A DNA stretch of 24,036 nt from Sulfurimonas sp. UBA6792 (GTDB lineage: Bacteria; Campylobacterota; Campylobacteria; Campylobacterales; Sulfurimonadaceae). The notes below the pieces were generated by a model, which saw only the letters and a list, made by a program, of their open reading frames with translations, was not told where the DNA came from and did no database searches. Made by a program: the position numbers and the translations under genes. The stretch spans positions 275-24,310 of the forward strand of contig DKFQ01000129.1 in NCBI GenBank assembly GCA_002452425.1, read 5' to 3'. Within the stretch, counting starts at the first letter, position 1; the number at the start of each line of letters is the position of its first letter. Of the stretch, positions 1 to 7,244 are shown in pieces.

Positions 1-120
1 TACAGAGGCTATGAAGTAAGCGAGAGCGTTTTTGAAAAACACTCAAAAATCGTCTTTGATGAAGCAGAGAACAGACTTCACGCCCAAAAGGGGCTGATGG
101 TTTGGTTGGCTAATAGATAA
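1..120 (+). CDS. C-terminal fragment of an unidentified protein
   Basis: Frame 1 is open from the window edge to a TAA at 118-120 and encodes the last 39 residues of a protein, ending KGLMVWLANR. It is mixed charged and hydrophobic with no motif I recognise. The stop lies inside the last codons of the convergent hemerythrin-like gene, an 11-base overlap, so there is no room for a terminator between them. The start and family lie outside the window. That it is coding is inferred from the open frame and the tight packing only. Confidence 0.6.
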   Translation, partial: YRGYEVSESVFEKHSKIVFDEAENRLHAQKGLMVWLANR

Positions 121-547
121 CTGAACGCATCTGTCTGATGATATAGTCTGCGTCCTCTGCGAGGTGCTGTTGTGCTAGTGTGTAGAGAAGTTGTTCCTCT
201 TTCATATTGTGCTGTTGCATAAGTATCATCAGGGTTTCGGAGAGTGAAAAAAAGTTCTCTTTGTCCATCTTCTCTACTGCTTTGCGCATCTTTGAGAGAA
301 GTGAACGCATCTGTTCGTGCTCCATCTCCATCGCTTTTGTTGCGCTGCTTGCCTCGCTGCTTGCTTGCCCAAGCATAGGAAAAAGAACTATCTCTTCCAT
401 GCTAAAGTGATTTGTGAGGTCGTTGGAGAAGTTCTCATACAACCGCTCTGCATCACTGCTTTTTACCGCAACGGCATCTTCCATCGCCGCAAATGCCTCA
501 TCGCATGCTCTGTGGTCGTTTGTCAAAAACTCTTTTATATCGGACAT
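110..547 (-). CDS. Hemerythrin-like (HHE domain) protein
   Basis: A 145-residue, all-helical, soluble protein with the histidine and acidic spacing of a single hemerythrin/HHE domain. H12 sits in NDHRACD, H47 with E51/E52 in NHFSMEEIVLFP, H77 in EMEHEQM, and H113 with E117/E118 in QQHNMKEEQLLY. Such domains bind a non-haem di-iron centre. Known roles include O2 or NO sensing and carriage and iron-sulphur repair, and the sequence alone does not decide between these. The start ATG overlaps the trpS stop by one base (TAATG), so translation is probably coupled to trpS. The 3' end overlaps the convergent fragment at the window edge. Family assignment is confident; the physiological role is not known. 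Confidence 0.87.
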   Translation of the reverse strand: MSDIKEFLTNDHRACDEAFAAMEDAVAVKSSDAERLYENFSNDLTNHFSMEEIVLFPMLGQASSEASSATKAMEMEHEQMRSLLSKMRKAVEKMDKENFFSLSETLMILMQQHNMKEEQLLYTLAQQHLAEDADYIIRQMRSVIY

Positions 548-1512
548 TAGTACTTTATCCCCGTTACACTTCTAATCTTTTCAATCGTAGGGAGTGCGGC
601 TTCTCTTGCTTTTGCGGCTCCCGCTTGTAAAATTTCTCTGACTTCGTCTTGGTGGGTTTCGAAGTACTCTCTTTTTTGTCTGAAATCTTTAAAATACTCC
701 CACATTACTTCCGCAAGATAGACTTTAAAGTGACCATGTCCTTCTCCGCCTCTTTTGTATCGCTCTTGAAGTGCTATGAGGTTTTCGCCCTCCAAAAAGA
801 GTTTTGCCATGTTGTAAACATTGCATGTTTCAAACTCTTTTGGCTCTTCCATCGCTACATTTTGAGTTACGATTTTTTTGATGGTTTTGAGTTGTGATTT
901 CTCTTCTCCAAAGATATTGACGATGTTGCCATAACTTTTAGACATCTTTTGTCCATCAATCCCAGGTACGGTTTGAACCTCTTCTTGAACTTTGAACTGC
1001 GGGATAGTTAGGATGTCTCCATACTGGTTGTTAAACTTTATGGCGATATCTCTTGCTATCTCGACATGCTGAATCTGGTCTTTTCCGACTGGAACGACTT
1101 CTGAACCAAAGAGCAGAATGTCCGCCGCCATCAAAACAGGGTAGGAGAAGAGCGAGTGGTTTGCGGCGATGCCTTTTGCCATTTTGTCTTTGTAGCTGTG
1201 CGCCCGCTCTAAAAGCCCCATAGGTGTAAAAGATGACAAAACCCAGTAGAGTTCAAGTACCTCTTTTACATCGGACTGCACCCAAAAAACAGACTTTTGC
1301 GGGTCGATACCAAGGGCTAAAAAGTCGGTTGCGCACTGCATGGTAAGCTCTGCTAGCCTTTTGCCATCGCTCACACTTGTTTGTGCGTGGTAGTTTGCTA
1401 TGAATGCAAAAGTTTGGTTTTGTGCTTGTGCCTCTACCATCTGTTTGATAGAACCAAAATAGTTTCCGATATGCAAATCTCCAGATGGCTGAATCCCTGT
1501 TAAAACTCTCAT
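547..1512 (-). CDS. trpS: Tryptophanyl-tRNA synthetase
   Basis: A 321-residue class I aminoacyl-tRNA synthetase that charges tRNA-Trp in the cytoplasm. The ATP-binding HIGH-type motif is HIGN at residues 14-17 (GDLHIGNYFG), and KMSKS is intact at 189-193 (GQKMSKSYGN). Between them lies the tryptophan-pocket segment with PVGKDQIQHVEIARDIA. The length is normal for bacterial TrpRS. The ATG at 1510-1512 is preceded by GGAG eight bases upstream. A TATAAT on the minus strand at 1639-1644 would give a leader of about 120 nt containing a perfect 22-bp inverted repeat (described separately). The gene is followed without a gap by the hemerythrin-like gene. Confidence 0.97.
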   Translation of the reverse strand: MRVLTGIQPSGDLHIGNYFGSIKQMVEAQAQNQTFAFIANYHAQTSVSDGKRLAELTMQCATDFLALGIDPQKSVFWVQSDVKEVLELYWVLSSFTPMGLLERAHSYKDKMAKGIAANHSLFSYPVLMAADILLFGSEVVPVGKDQIQHVEIARDIAIKFNNQYGDILTIPQFKVQEEVQTVPGIDGQKMSKSYGNIVNIFGEEKSQLKTIKKIVTQNVAMEEPKEFETCNVYNMAKLFLEGENLIALQERYKRGGEGHGHFKVYLAEVMWEYFKDFRQKREYFETHQDEVREILQAGAAKAREAALPTIEKIRSVTGIKY

Positions 1513-1530
1513 ACAATTACTCCAATAAAA

Positions 1531-1616
1531 AACTTCCTACAAAACTAAAAACTAAGCGAACGATTCTGCAACAAAGTGAAGCCTTAGTGAGCGTGTTTTT
1601 AGTTTTGTAGGAAGTT
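1531..1616. repeat. Perfect 22-bp inverted repeat in the trpS leader
   Basis: The arms 1531-1552 and 1595-1616 are perfectly complementary over 22 bases (outer end AACTTCCTAC, inner end CTAAAAAC) and enclose a 42-base loop. A further short pairing, CTAAG with CTTAG, is possible inside. The element sits between divergently transcribed trpS and the hibernation-factor gene, so it is not a terminator between genes. On the minus strand it falls between the predicted trpS promoter and the GGAG ribosome binding site. It may be a dispersed palindromic repeat or a leader hairpin acting on trpS; the sequence does not separate these. Confidence 0.8.
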
Positions 1617-1638
1617 CATTCTCAATATTTAAGGCGGT

Positions 1639-1644
1639 ATTATA
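1639..1644 (-). promoter_or_regulatory. -10 box, probable trpS promoter
   Basis: The minus strand reads TATAAT preceded by an A-rich run (AAAAAAAAGTATAAT), which matches the Campylobacterota sigma70 pattern lacking a clear -35. A start near 1632 is predicted, giving trpS a leader of roughly 120 nt. Confidence 0.5.
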
Positions 1645-1703
1645 CTTTTTTTTAACTTTATTTCGCTACCATAAGGCTATCTTAGAGATACAAAGGATAG
1701 AAG

Positions 1704-2033
1704 ATGAATGTACAAATTCACGCAAAAGATATTACGCTTCATGCCAACACAAGGGCGCATATAGAGGCGGCGGTTGTGGCTTTTAAAAAATACTCATTAG
1801 ATATAACAACAGTAAATGTTAATCTCAACAAAGAGAAAAAAGGGATTTTGGTGGAGTTTGATATCCATATAGCGCATGCACAACCGGTGGTTATTAATCA
1901 GGCAGATGATAATTTAGATACGGCGATAGACTTGGCGATAGACAGAGCATCAAAAGCACTTAGAAGACTTCATGATAAGGTGATTTCGCACCATGCAACA
2001 TCTCTAAGAGAGATAGAAGTGGTGAGCGAGTAG
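1704..2033 (+). CDS. raiA: Short ribosome hibernation factor (S30AE/HPF-like)
   Basis: A 109-residue protein made only of the S30AE (sigma54 modulation/HPF/RaiA) domain. It starts MNVQIHAKDITLHANTRAHI and carries the conserved DLAIDRASKALRRLHDKV segment near residues 74-91. The family binds the 30S decoding centre and silences or protects ribosomes under stress. It lacks the C-terminal dimerisation domain found in the 180-residue paralogue at 22200-22742. The ATG follows AAAGGATAGAAG. hemJ begins one base after its stop, so the two are probably co-transcribed. Whether it acts like RaiA, like short HPF, or differently cannot be read from sequence; the symbol marks the domain only. Confidence 0.85.
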   Translation: MNVQIHAKDITLHANTRAHIEAAVVAFKKYSLDITTVNVNLNKEKKGILVEFDIHIAHAQPVVINQADDNLDTAIDLAIDRASKALRRLHDKVISHHATSLREIEVVSE

Positions 2034-2034
2034 T

Positions 2035-2457
2035 ATGTACGACTGGATTTTATGGTTTCATATACTTTCGTTTATTTCGTGGTACGCAGTACTTTTTTAT
2101 ATGCCTCGCCTCTTTGTCTATCATGCAGAAAATGCCGATAATGAGGGATTTGTCAAGGTTGTAAAAGTGATGGAGATGAAGATTTATAAGTATATCGGGA
2201 TGCCTGCTATGTGGGCAACTTTGCTTAGCGGTTTTTATCTCGCATTTGAGCTAGGGTTTAAGGGTAACGGCTGGTTGCATACAAAGATTTTGTTTGTTGC
2301 GATTTTGATGGCGTACTTCTTCTCGCTTGGTCATTTCCGCATGAAGTTTTTAGAGGACAAATGCACAAAAAGCGGCAAGTTTTTCAGAGCTTACAATGAA
2401 GTTCCGACGATTTTACTGCTCATAATTGTGGCAATGGTCATTATGAAACCGTTTTGA
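2035..2457 (+). CDS. hemJ: Protoporphyrinogen oxidase HemJ-type membrane protein
   Basis: A 140-residue integral membrane protein of the HemJ (UPF0093) family, with about four membrane helices and the usual family length. Family hallmarks are visible: the N-terminal helix with H9 (WILWFHILSF), the MPRLFVYH block ending in H30 with R25, and the GNGWLHTKILFVAIL segment with H82 and K84. HemJ is the oxidase in organisms lacking HemG and HemY, converting protoporphyrinogen IX to protoporphyrin IX in the haem pathway at the inner membrane. It lies one base downstream of the short hibernation factor. A two-hairpin repeat follows and separates it from the convergent gene cluster. Confidence 0.88.
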   Translation: MYDWILWFHILSFISWYAVLFYMPRLFVYHAENADNEGFVKVVKVMEMKIYKYIGMPAMWATLLSGFYLAFELGFKGNGWLHTKILFVAILMAYFFSLGHFRMKFLEDKCTKSGKFFRAYNEVPTILLLIIVAMVIMKPF

Positions 2458-2475
2458 TTGATGTTAAGCACATTT

Positions 2476-2550
2476 GGAAGTGAGGCTTTAGCCTCGCTTA
2501 GAATTAGTATAAAATAGTGCTTTTTTTGGCGGGACTAAAGTCCCACTTCC
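2476..2550. repeat. REP/BIME-like pair of palindromes
   Basis: Two short hairpins, GAGGC-TTTA-GCCTC (2482-2495) and GGGAC-TAAA-GTCCC (2531-2544), are bracketed by GGAAGTG (2476-2482) and its complement CACTTCC (2544-2550). Read outside-in, both units start GGAAGTG, then a five-base stem around CTTTAG, then CGC. They are therefore two diverged copies of one unit in inverted orientation with compensating stem changes, the layout of REP/BIME elements. The element lies between convergent genes and could also help end transcription. No RAYT transposase is seen in the window. Confidence 0.72.
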
Positions 2551-2566
2551 GATGAAGTATGTACTA

Positions 2567-2932
2567 TCATGACGCTCTTGAAGTTATGATAATCCCTGCA
2601 ACGATAAGCGTTAATCCCAAAAGTTTGTAAAAACTAAAACTCTCTCCCAAAAAAAATACAGAATATAAAAACACGATAACAAAAGTTAGCCCCATAAAAG
2701 GGTAAGCATAGCTAAGCTCAAACTTTGTCATAGCCGCCATCCAACACATGGAAGCCAAAAATGCGCTGATAAACCCGCTAAAGATAAAGGGGTCTAAAAA
2801 AAGCTTGAGTAAAAAAAAGAGCTTCTCCATCGTCTCGGCAGGCAGTGAACCGTAGTTGCCGATGCGCATTTTGATGATAAGCTGTCCATAAACCGTAAAA
2901 AATATAGTTCCAAAAATATATACATATCCCAT
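2567..2932 (-). CDS. Small multidrug-resistance/ArnE-like membrane protein
   Basis: A 121-residue, four-helix membrane protein of the EmrE/EamA half-size class. It has YGQLIIKMRIGNYG in the first segment, SYAYPFMGLTFVIVFLYSV in the third, and GESFSFYKLLGLTLIVAGI leading into the fourth. It is the last gene of the minus-strand sugar cluster and starts two bases after the aminotransferase stop. In the arn system, paired proteins of this size (ArnE and ArnF) are assigned to flipping an undecaprenyl-phosphate sugar across the inner membrane. The neighbours suggest the same job here, possibly as a homodimer because only one copy is present. Drug export remains the alternative. Confidence 0.8.
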   Translation of the reverse strand: MGYVYIFGTIFFTVYGQLIIKMRIGNYGSLPAETMEKLFFLLKLFLDPFIFSGFISAFLASMCWMAAMTKFELSYAYPFMGLTFVIVFLYSVFFLGESFSFYKLLGLTLIVAGIIITSRAS

Positions 2933-2934
2933 AA

Positions 2935-4068
2935 TTACTTACCGTAAAAAGATTTTATGACACTACAAACGGCGTCTCTCTCGTCGCTACTTAACCCAAA
3001 GTACATCGGAAGTCGCACAAGTCTCTCGCTCTCTTTTGTAGTAAACTCATCGACCCCGTTAAATCTGCCGTATTTCACTCCTGCCGGTGCGGAGTGCAGA
3101 GGTACATAGTGGAAAACCGCTCCGATATCCTCTTTTTTAAACGCATCCAAAAGAGCCGTTCGCTCTTCTAAGTCTTTTACTTTGAAGTAGAACATATGGG
3201 CGTTTTGGATACAACTATCAGGCACTATCGGCAACTCGATAAAGCCCTCGTTTTGTAAAAAACTTAGTTTTTCATAGTAGCTCTTCCACGAGTTGAGGCG
3301 ATTTTCGTTTATAGCATCAGCCTTCTCAAGTCCGCCCCAGAGGTAAGCGGCACTTATGTCGTTTGGAAGATAACTGCTTCCTACATCAACCCATGAGTAT
3401 TTGTCAACCATGCCACGGAAGAAGAGGCTTCTGTTTGTCCCTTTTTCCCGTATGATTTCGGCTCTTTGGACAAACTTTTCATCATTGATGATAAGAAGTC
3501 CTCCCTCGCCCGCACTTGTGTAGTTTTTGGTCTCATGAAAACTAAATGCGCCAAAATGCCCGATAGTTCCGAGTGCTTTGCCCTTGTAACTGCTCATCAT
3601 CCCCTGTGCCGCATCTTCTACCACAAACAAGTTGTGTCTTGAAGCGATTTCCATGATGGTATCCATCTCACACGCAACACCCGCATAGTGAACAGGCACT
3701 ATAACTTTTGTTTTTGCCGTTATGGCATTTTCTATCTTTGTCTCATCTATGTTGAGCGTGTCGGGGCGGATATCGACAAATACGATAGTCGCACCTCTTA
3801 GCACAAAAGCGTTTGCGGTACTCACAAAAGTATAGGATGGCATGATAACCTCGTCGCCCTCTTTGATGTCAAGCAGAAGTGCCGCCATCTCAAGCGCATG
3901 GGTGCAACTAGTCGTGAGAAGTGCTTTTTTGCATCCAAGTCTCTCTTCAAACCACTTGTGACATCTCTTTGTAAATGCGCCATCCCCTGAGATTTTGCTG
4001 CTTTTCATCGCTTCTAAAACATAGCGTTCTTCATTGCCTGTAAGCGGTGGTTTGTTAAAGTGTATCAT
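2935..4068 (-). CDS. wecE: dTDP-4-amino-4,6-dideoxygalactose transaminase (WecE type)
   Basis: A 377-residue PLP-dependent sugar aminotransferase of the DegT/DnrJ/EryC1 family, closely resembling WecE/RffA along its length. Landmarks are TTSCTHALEMAALLLD (52-67), EVIMPSYTFVSTANAFVLRG (73-92), HYAGVACEMD (127-136), EDAAQG (151-156) with the PLP-binding Asp, and SFHETKNYT (176-184) with the Schiff-base lysine K181. WecE makes dTDP-4-amino-4,6-dideoxygalactose from the 4-keto-6-deoxy sugar with glutamate as amino donor. The start overlaps the WbqC-family stop by four bases (ATGA). No other nucleotide-sugar enzyme is in the window, so the substrate must be supplied from elsewhere. Family is near certain; exact substrate is inferred. 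Confidence 0.92.
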   Translation of the reverse strand: MIHFNKPPLTGNEERYVLEAMKSSKISGDGAFTKRCHKWFEERLGCKKALLTTSCTHALEMAALLLDIKEGDEVIMPSYTFVSTANAFVLRGATIVFVDIRPDTLNIDETKIENAITAKTKVIVPVHYAGVACEMDTIMEIASRHNLFVVEDAAQGMMSSYKGKALGTIGHFGAFSFHETKNYTSAGEGGLLIINDEKFVQRAEIIREKGTNRSLFFRGMVDKYSWVDVGSSYLPNDISAAYLWGGLEKADAINENRLNSWKSYYEKLSFLQNEGFIELPIVPDSCIQNAHMFYFKVKDLEERTALLDAFKKEDIGAVFHYVPLHSAPAGVKYGRFNGVDEFTTKESERLVRLPMYFGLSSDERDAVCSVIKSFYGK

Positions 4069-4766
4069 CTGTTTTCCTTAAAACTATTCATATATTTTGG
4101 TGCATTTCTGCCCTCATTAAAAATCAAATCGATTATGCTTACGCCGTGAACAAAGGGTGCGAAGAGTTGTTCATATTCACCATAACCGCTATAACCCATC
4201 CACTCTACTTTTATGTCTGCTTCTTCAAACAAACTCTCATCAAGATAATCTTTAGCAGAGGGACCGCTGAGGTAGTGCGTTGCACCTGCATCTTTGCAGA
4301 TTTGAACCAACTTTGAAGTTTGCCCCTCTATAAGCGTAAAATCTTCACATTTTGAGATTTTTGTTTTGATGCCTAAAATCTCATTGATAGCTACTAGAAA
4401 CTTGTAGTTTATGACGCTTAGAAGCTCTTCATCGGCAACCTCTTTGTAAAGGTTTTCAAAAAGCTCTTTGTACTCTTTAAAGTATTTTGCTTTTGAGTAG
4501 TTTTGAACGATTGTCTTAAAATGCTTGCTCGCCCAGAGTTTGTCGCTTACTTTTGTTTCGTTTATCTTTTGGTTCATGGACTCAAAACGGCATGGGATGG
4601 TTAGCCACTGCACACCGTTAGGTGTTTTTATCTGATTTCTGTTGCGCCAGTCGTTTTTTGTGTATTGGACGCAGTCGTAAAGAACAAACTCATCCACCAT
4701 ATTTATCATGTCAAAATACCCTTTCCAAGGTATATAGTTTGATTGTAAAATCGCGACTTTTTTCAA
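4065..4766 (-). CDS. WbqC family protein
   Basis: A 233-residue soluble protein with the hallmark start of the WbqC-like family: KKVAILQSNYIPWKGYFDM, then EFVLYDCVQYTKNDWRNRNQ, then WLTIPC near residues 54-59. The LSGPSAKDYLD segment is in the second half. Members are common in O-antigen and surface-polysaccharide loci, but I know of no firmly established reaction. Here it overlaps the aminotransferase start and the glycosyltransferase stop by four bases each, so it is translationally tied to amino-sugar synthesis and transfer. A step that modifies the aminosugar, such as N-acylation, would fit the context but is speculation. Confidence 0.86.
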   Translation of the reverse strand: MKKVAILQSNYIPWKGYFDMINMVDEFVLYDCVQYTKNDWRNRNQIKTPNGVQWLTIPCRFESMNQKINETKVSDKLWASKHFKTIVQNYSKAKYFKEYKELFENLYKEVADEELLSVINYKFLVAINEILGIKTKISKCEDFTLIEGQTSKLVQICKDAGATHYLSGPSAKDYLDESLFEEADIKVEWMGYSGYGEYEQLFAPFVHGVSIIDLIFNEGRNAPKYMNSFKENR

Positions 4767-5680
4767 TTGATTATCTCATCTATAATGTAGAGCGGGCGGT
4801 CTTTTACCTGATCAAAGATTTTACCGATATATAGCCCCACTATGCCCAATATACCAAAAAGCAATCCAAAGAGAAAAAACATAGAGACCATTAAACTTGT
4901 CCATCCCTCGACGCTAAAGCCGCTTGTAAAGTGGGCAACCGTGAGCCCCAATGCAGTAAAAAGGGATAATATAGAGACAAAAAGCCCCAACTGGATGATG
5001 AGTTTAAGCGGTTTGTTTGAGTGCGATACGATGGAGTCGATGGCTAGATTTATCATCTTTGAGAGAGTATATGACGATGTGCCGTAAACCCTCTCGTCAT
5101 GCTCGACATCAATCTCTATCTTTTTAAATCCGACAATTTTAACAAGCAGTAAAAAATCTCTACTTTTCTCTTTGAACCCTTTGATGGTTTCTACCACTTT
5201 TCTTGAATAAACCCCAAAGTTTCCGATGGTATGGTCATGCTCAGTGTCTGTAAAATACTCCAAAGTTTTATAAAAGAGCTTTGATGTAAATGTCTTAAAA
5301 AAGCTGTCTTGTCTCTCTACTCTTCTTCCATGCACGATATCATAACCCTCTAGGGCTTTTTTGTAGAGTTTTTCTATCTCATAAGGTCTGTCTTGCAAGT
5401 CGCAATCCATAACTACTACATGTGCTCCGCTGCAGTGGTCCAGTCCTGCCGTGATGGCATAGTGCTGTCCAAAGTTTCTTGAGAGTTTGATGGCTTTTAC
5501 ATTTTTATCATTTTTTGCGATTTCTGAGACTACTTCCCATGAGTTTTGAGGGCAGTTGTCATTTACAAAGATGATTTCATAGCTGCTACAGATTTTTTGT
5601 AGCACAGAAGTGAGTTGTTCATAGAGTTCTTGAATGGATTCTCTGCATCCATAGATAGGCGATATTACGCTTATTTGCAT
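4763..5680 (-). CDS. ArnC/GtrB/DPM1-like GT2 glycosyltransferase
   Basis: A 305-residue family 2 glycosyltransferase with a cytoplasmic catalytic domain and two C-terminal membrane helices, the layout of polyisoprenyl-phosphate sugar transferases (ArnC, GtrB, DPM1). It starts MQISVISPIYG, has FVNDNC near residue 38, LSRNFGQHYAITAGLDH, and the metal- and nucleotide-binding DCDLQDRP at 92-99. The last 85 residues hold two hydrophobic stretches. I chose the ATG at 5678-5680, with AAAGG upstream and 13 bases after the previous gene, over an upstream in-frame TTG that would overlap that gene. It probably loads a nucleotide sugar onto undecaprenyl phosphate. The sugar is unknown. Confidence 0.88.
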   Translation of the reverse strand: MQISVISPIYGCRESIQELYEQLTSVLQKICSSYEIIFVNDNCPQNSWEVVSEIAKNDKNVKAIKLSRNFGQHYAITAGLDHCSGAHVVVMDCDLQDRPYEIEKLYKKALEGYDIVHGRRVERQDSFFKTFTSKLFYKTLEYFTDTEHDHTIGNFGVYSRKVVETIKGFKEKSRDFLLLVKIVGFKKIEIDVEHDERVYGTSSYTLSKMINLAIDSIVSHSNKPLKLIIQLGLFVSILSLFTALGLTVAHFTSGFSVEGWTSLMVSMFFLFGLLFGILGIVGLYIGKIFDQVKDRPLYIIDEIIN

Positions 5681-5693
5681 AATGTTAAAACCT

Positions 5694-7238
5694 TTATTTA
5701 GTAATTGGGTTTGTATCAAAGAGATAGATTTTATATCTCTTCAGCGTGATTGTTTTGGTCGGCTCGCTTAGGTTGTACTCTTTTGTTGCTCTCTCAAATG
5801 GTTCTATCTTCTCGCTAGGCATGAGGATAAAAGAGCCGCCTTTATCTGTTTTGTCATACCAAGCAGAGCTTGAGAGCCAAGTTCCCGCTTCTCTTGTATA
5901 GTTTTGGTCTTCAAGAGGTCTTATCTCTACTTTGTTATCGCTCAAAACCGTAAAAATATGAGAATGCCAGTAGGGCGCATACCCTTTTTTAGCACCGTTA
6001 TCAAGCAGTGTTTGTATAACCTCTTCTCTCTCATGGATAATCCTGTCCGCAACATCTCTTTGAAGTGTGTTTTGGATAGATAGATAGGATAAAAGTATCG
6101 AAAACAGAAGTAAAAATTTCACTCTTTTTGAAAAAAACTTCCAAAGTATGCCGTTGGTTACGGAGATTAGCAACACAAATGGAATTATATATCTAATATT
6201 TTCTTTTGCGGCATAAAGTCCATCGACGTGTAAAGAAGTAAGAGAGTAAATCCCAAAAATGATAAAAAAACCGCTATATCCAAGCGAGATGGTGTAGCGC
6301 TCAAACGGCGCAAGAGCGTCTCTGTTTTTAAGACCATAGAAAATTGGAGCAAAAAAGATGACAACCGCACAAAGAAGTTTAAGTAACGTAACTACGCCAT
6401 CAAAGGAGATAAAAGGGGTTTTGTCTTCCCATAGAGCTCCATAAAAATGAAGGAGTCCGCCAAAAGATCTCCAGATATGTTGCGGCAGCTCTTCAAATGG
6501 GATAAGAAACGTTTTTTCAGCCCCTGTATGTATCTGAATATGCTGAAGTATAAAATATCTGTAAACAACTCCAAGTGCCAAACCTGCAAAAAGATAGAGC
6601 AGAAATTTTTTATATTTTATCTCTATATGCTCATGAAAAAGAACAAACGGTGCAAAGAGCGGTGCGAGAAAGTAGATAGCAAATCTGCTCGGGTTTTCCG
6701 CAACAAAAAAGAGGCTGATAGAGAGAATCAAAAAAGCAGCCAGAAGAGTTTTTTCTCTTTTTTGTAACAGAGCAAACGCATAAAGATATCCTAGCATAGC
6801 GCTAAAGTACCATATGTAGGCACTCTCTCCAAGCACTTCACGTAGATACATGGGTGAGGAGAGTGTTGAGATACCAAGGAGCGCTATAAGGATACCCTCT
6901 GTAGCTACGCCGATTTTTGTGAGATAAACAGAGGTGAACCAGAGCGAAAAAAGGAAAAAGGAGATGACAGTAAACGTATGGACATCGTAGGCGTGTAATC
7001 CCAAAAGAGTGAAAATGATGGCGAGGGTATGTTTGAAAAAAGTCCAAATATCGCCGTTGACATACCACCAACTTTGTGGATAGTAGGAACCTTGCTCGAT
7101 AATCTCTTGTGCTAAGATATTTGCGATGGCTGCATCGGAGTTGAAAAAAGCTCTATAAATAAAAGCTTGATAGTAAAAGAGAAACAGAAAGTTCAGAGCA
7201 AGAAACAGAAACAAAAGAGGCTTGAGTCTGCTCCCCAT
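5694..7238 (-). CDS. Polytopic membrane protein, probable GT-C glycosyltransferase
   Basis: A 514-residue protein with a long array of membrane helices over residues 1-390 and a soluble C-terminal part of about 120 residues. Just after the first helix it has FFNSDAAIANILAQEI with an aspartate near residue 35, where GT-C enzymes carry a catalytic acidic residue. Further periplasmic-type loops hold YPQSWWYVNGDIW and a REVLGESAYIWY segment. GT-C enzymes use polyprenyl-phosphate sugars as donors, which fits the ArnC-like gene directly downstream. It starts six bases after the der stop. I do not recognise a named family, so donor and acceptor are inference from fold and context; an O-antigen polymerase-like role is the main alternative. 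Confidence 0.72.
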   Translation of the reverse strand: MGSRLKPLLFLFLALNFLFLFYYQAFIYRAFFNSDAAIANILAQEIIEQGSYYPQSWWYVNGDIWTFFKHTLAIIFTLLGLHAYDVHTFTVISFFLFSLWFTSVYLTKIGVATEGILIALLGISTLSSPMYLREVLGESAYIWYFSAMLGYLYAFALLQKREKTLLAAFLILSISLFFVAENPSRFAIYFLAPLFAPFVLFHEHIEIKYKKFLLYLFAGLALGVVYRYFILQHIQIHTGAEKTFLIPFEELPQHIWRSFGGLLHFYGALWEDKTPFISFDGVVTLLKLLCAVVIFFAPIFYGLKNRDALAPFERYTISLGYSGFFIIFGIYSLTSLHVDGLYAAKENIRYIIPFVLLISVTNGILWKFFSKRVKFLLLFSILLSYLSIQNTLQRDVADRIIHEREEVIQTLLDNGAKKGYAPYWHSHIFTVLSDNKVEIRPLEDQNYTREAGTWLSSSAWYDKTDKGGSFILMPSEKIEPFERATKEYNLSEPTKTITLKRYKIYLFDTNPITK

Positions 7239-7244
7239 AAGCTT

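Noticed and set aside
1531..1616. T-box or tryptophan attenuator controlling trpS
   Set aside because: No leader peptide with Trp codons, no T-box consensus and no terminator T run; only the bare hairpin is supported.
2476..2550. CRISPR repeats
   Set aside because: Only two short palindromic units in inverted orientation, with no regular spacers and no cas genes.
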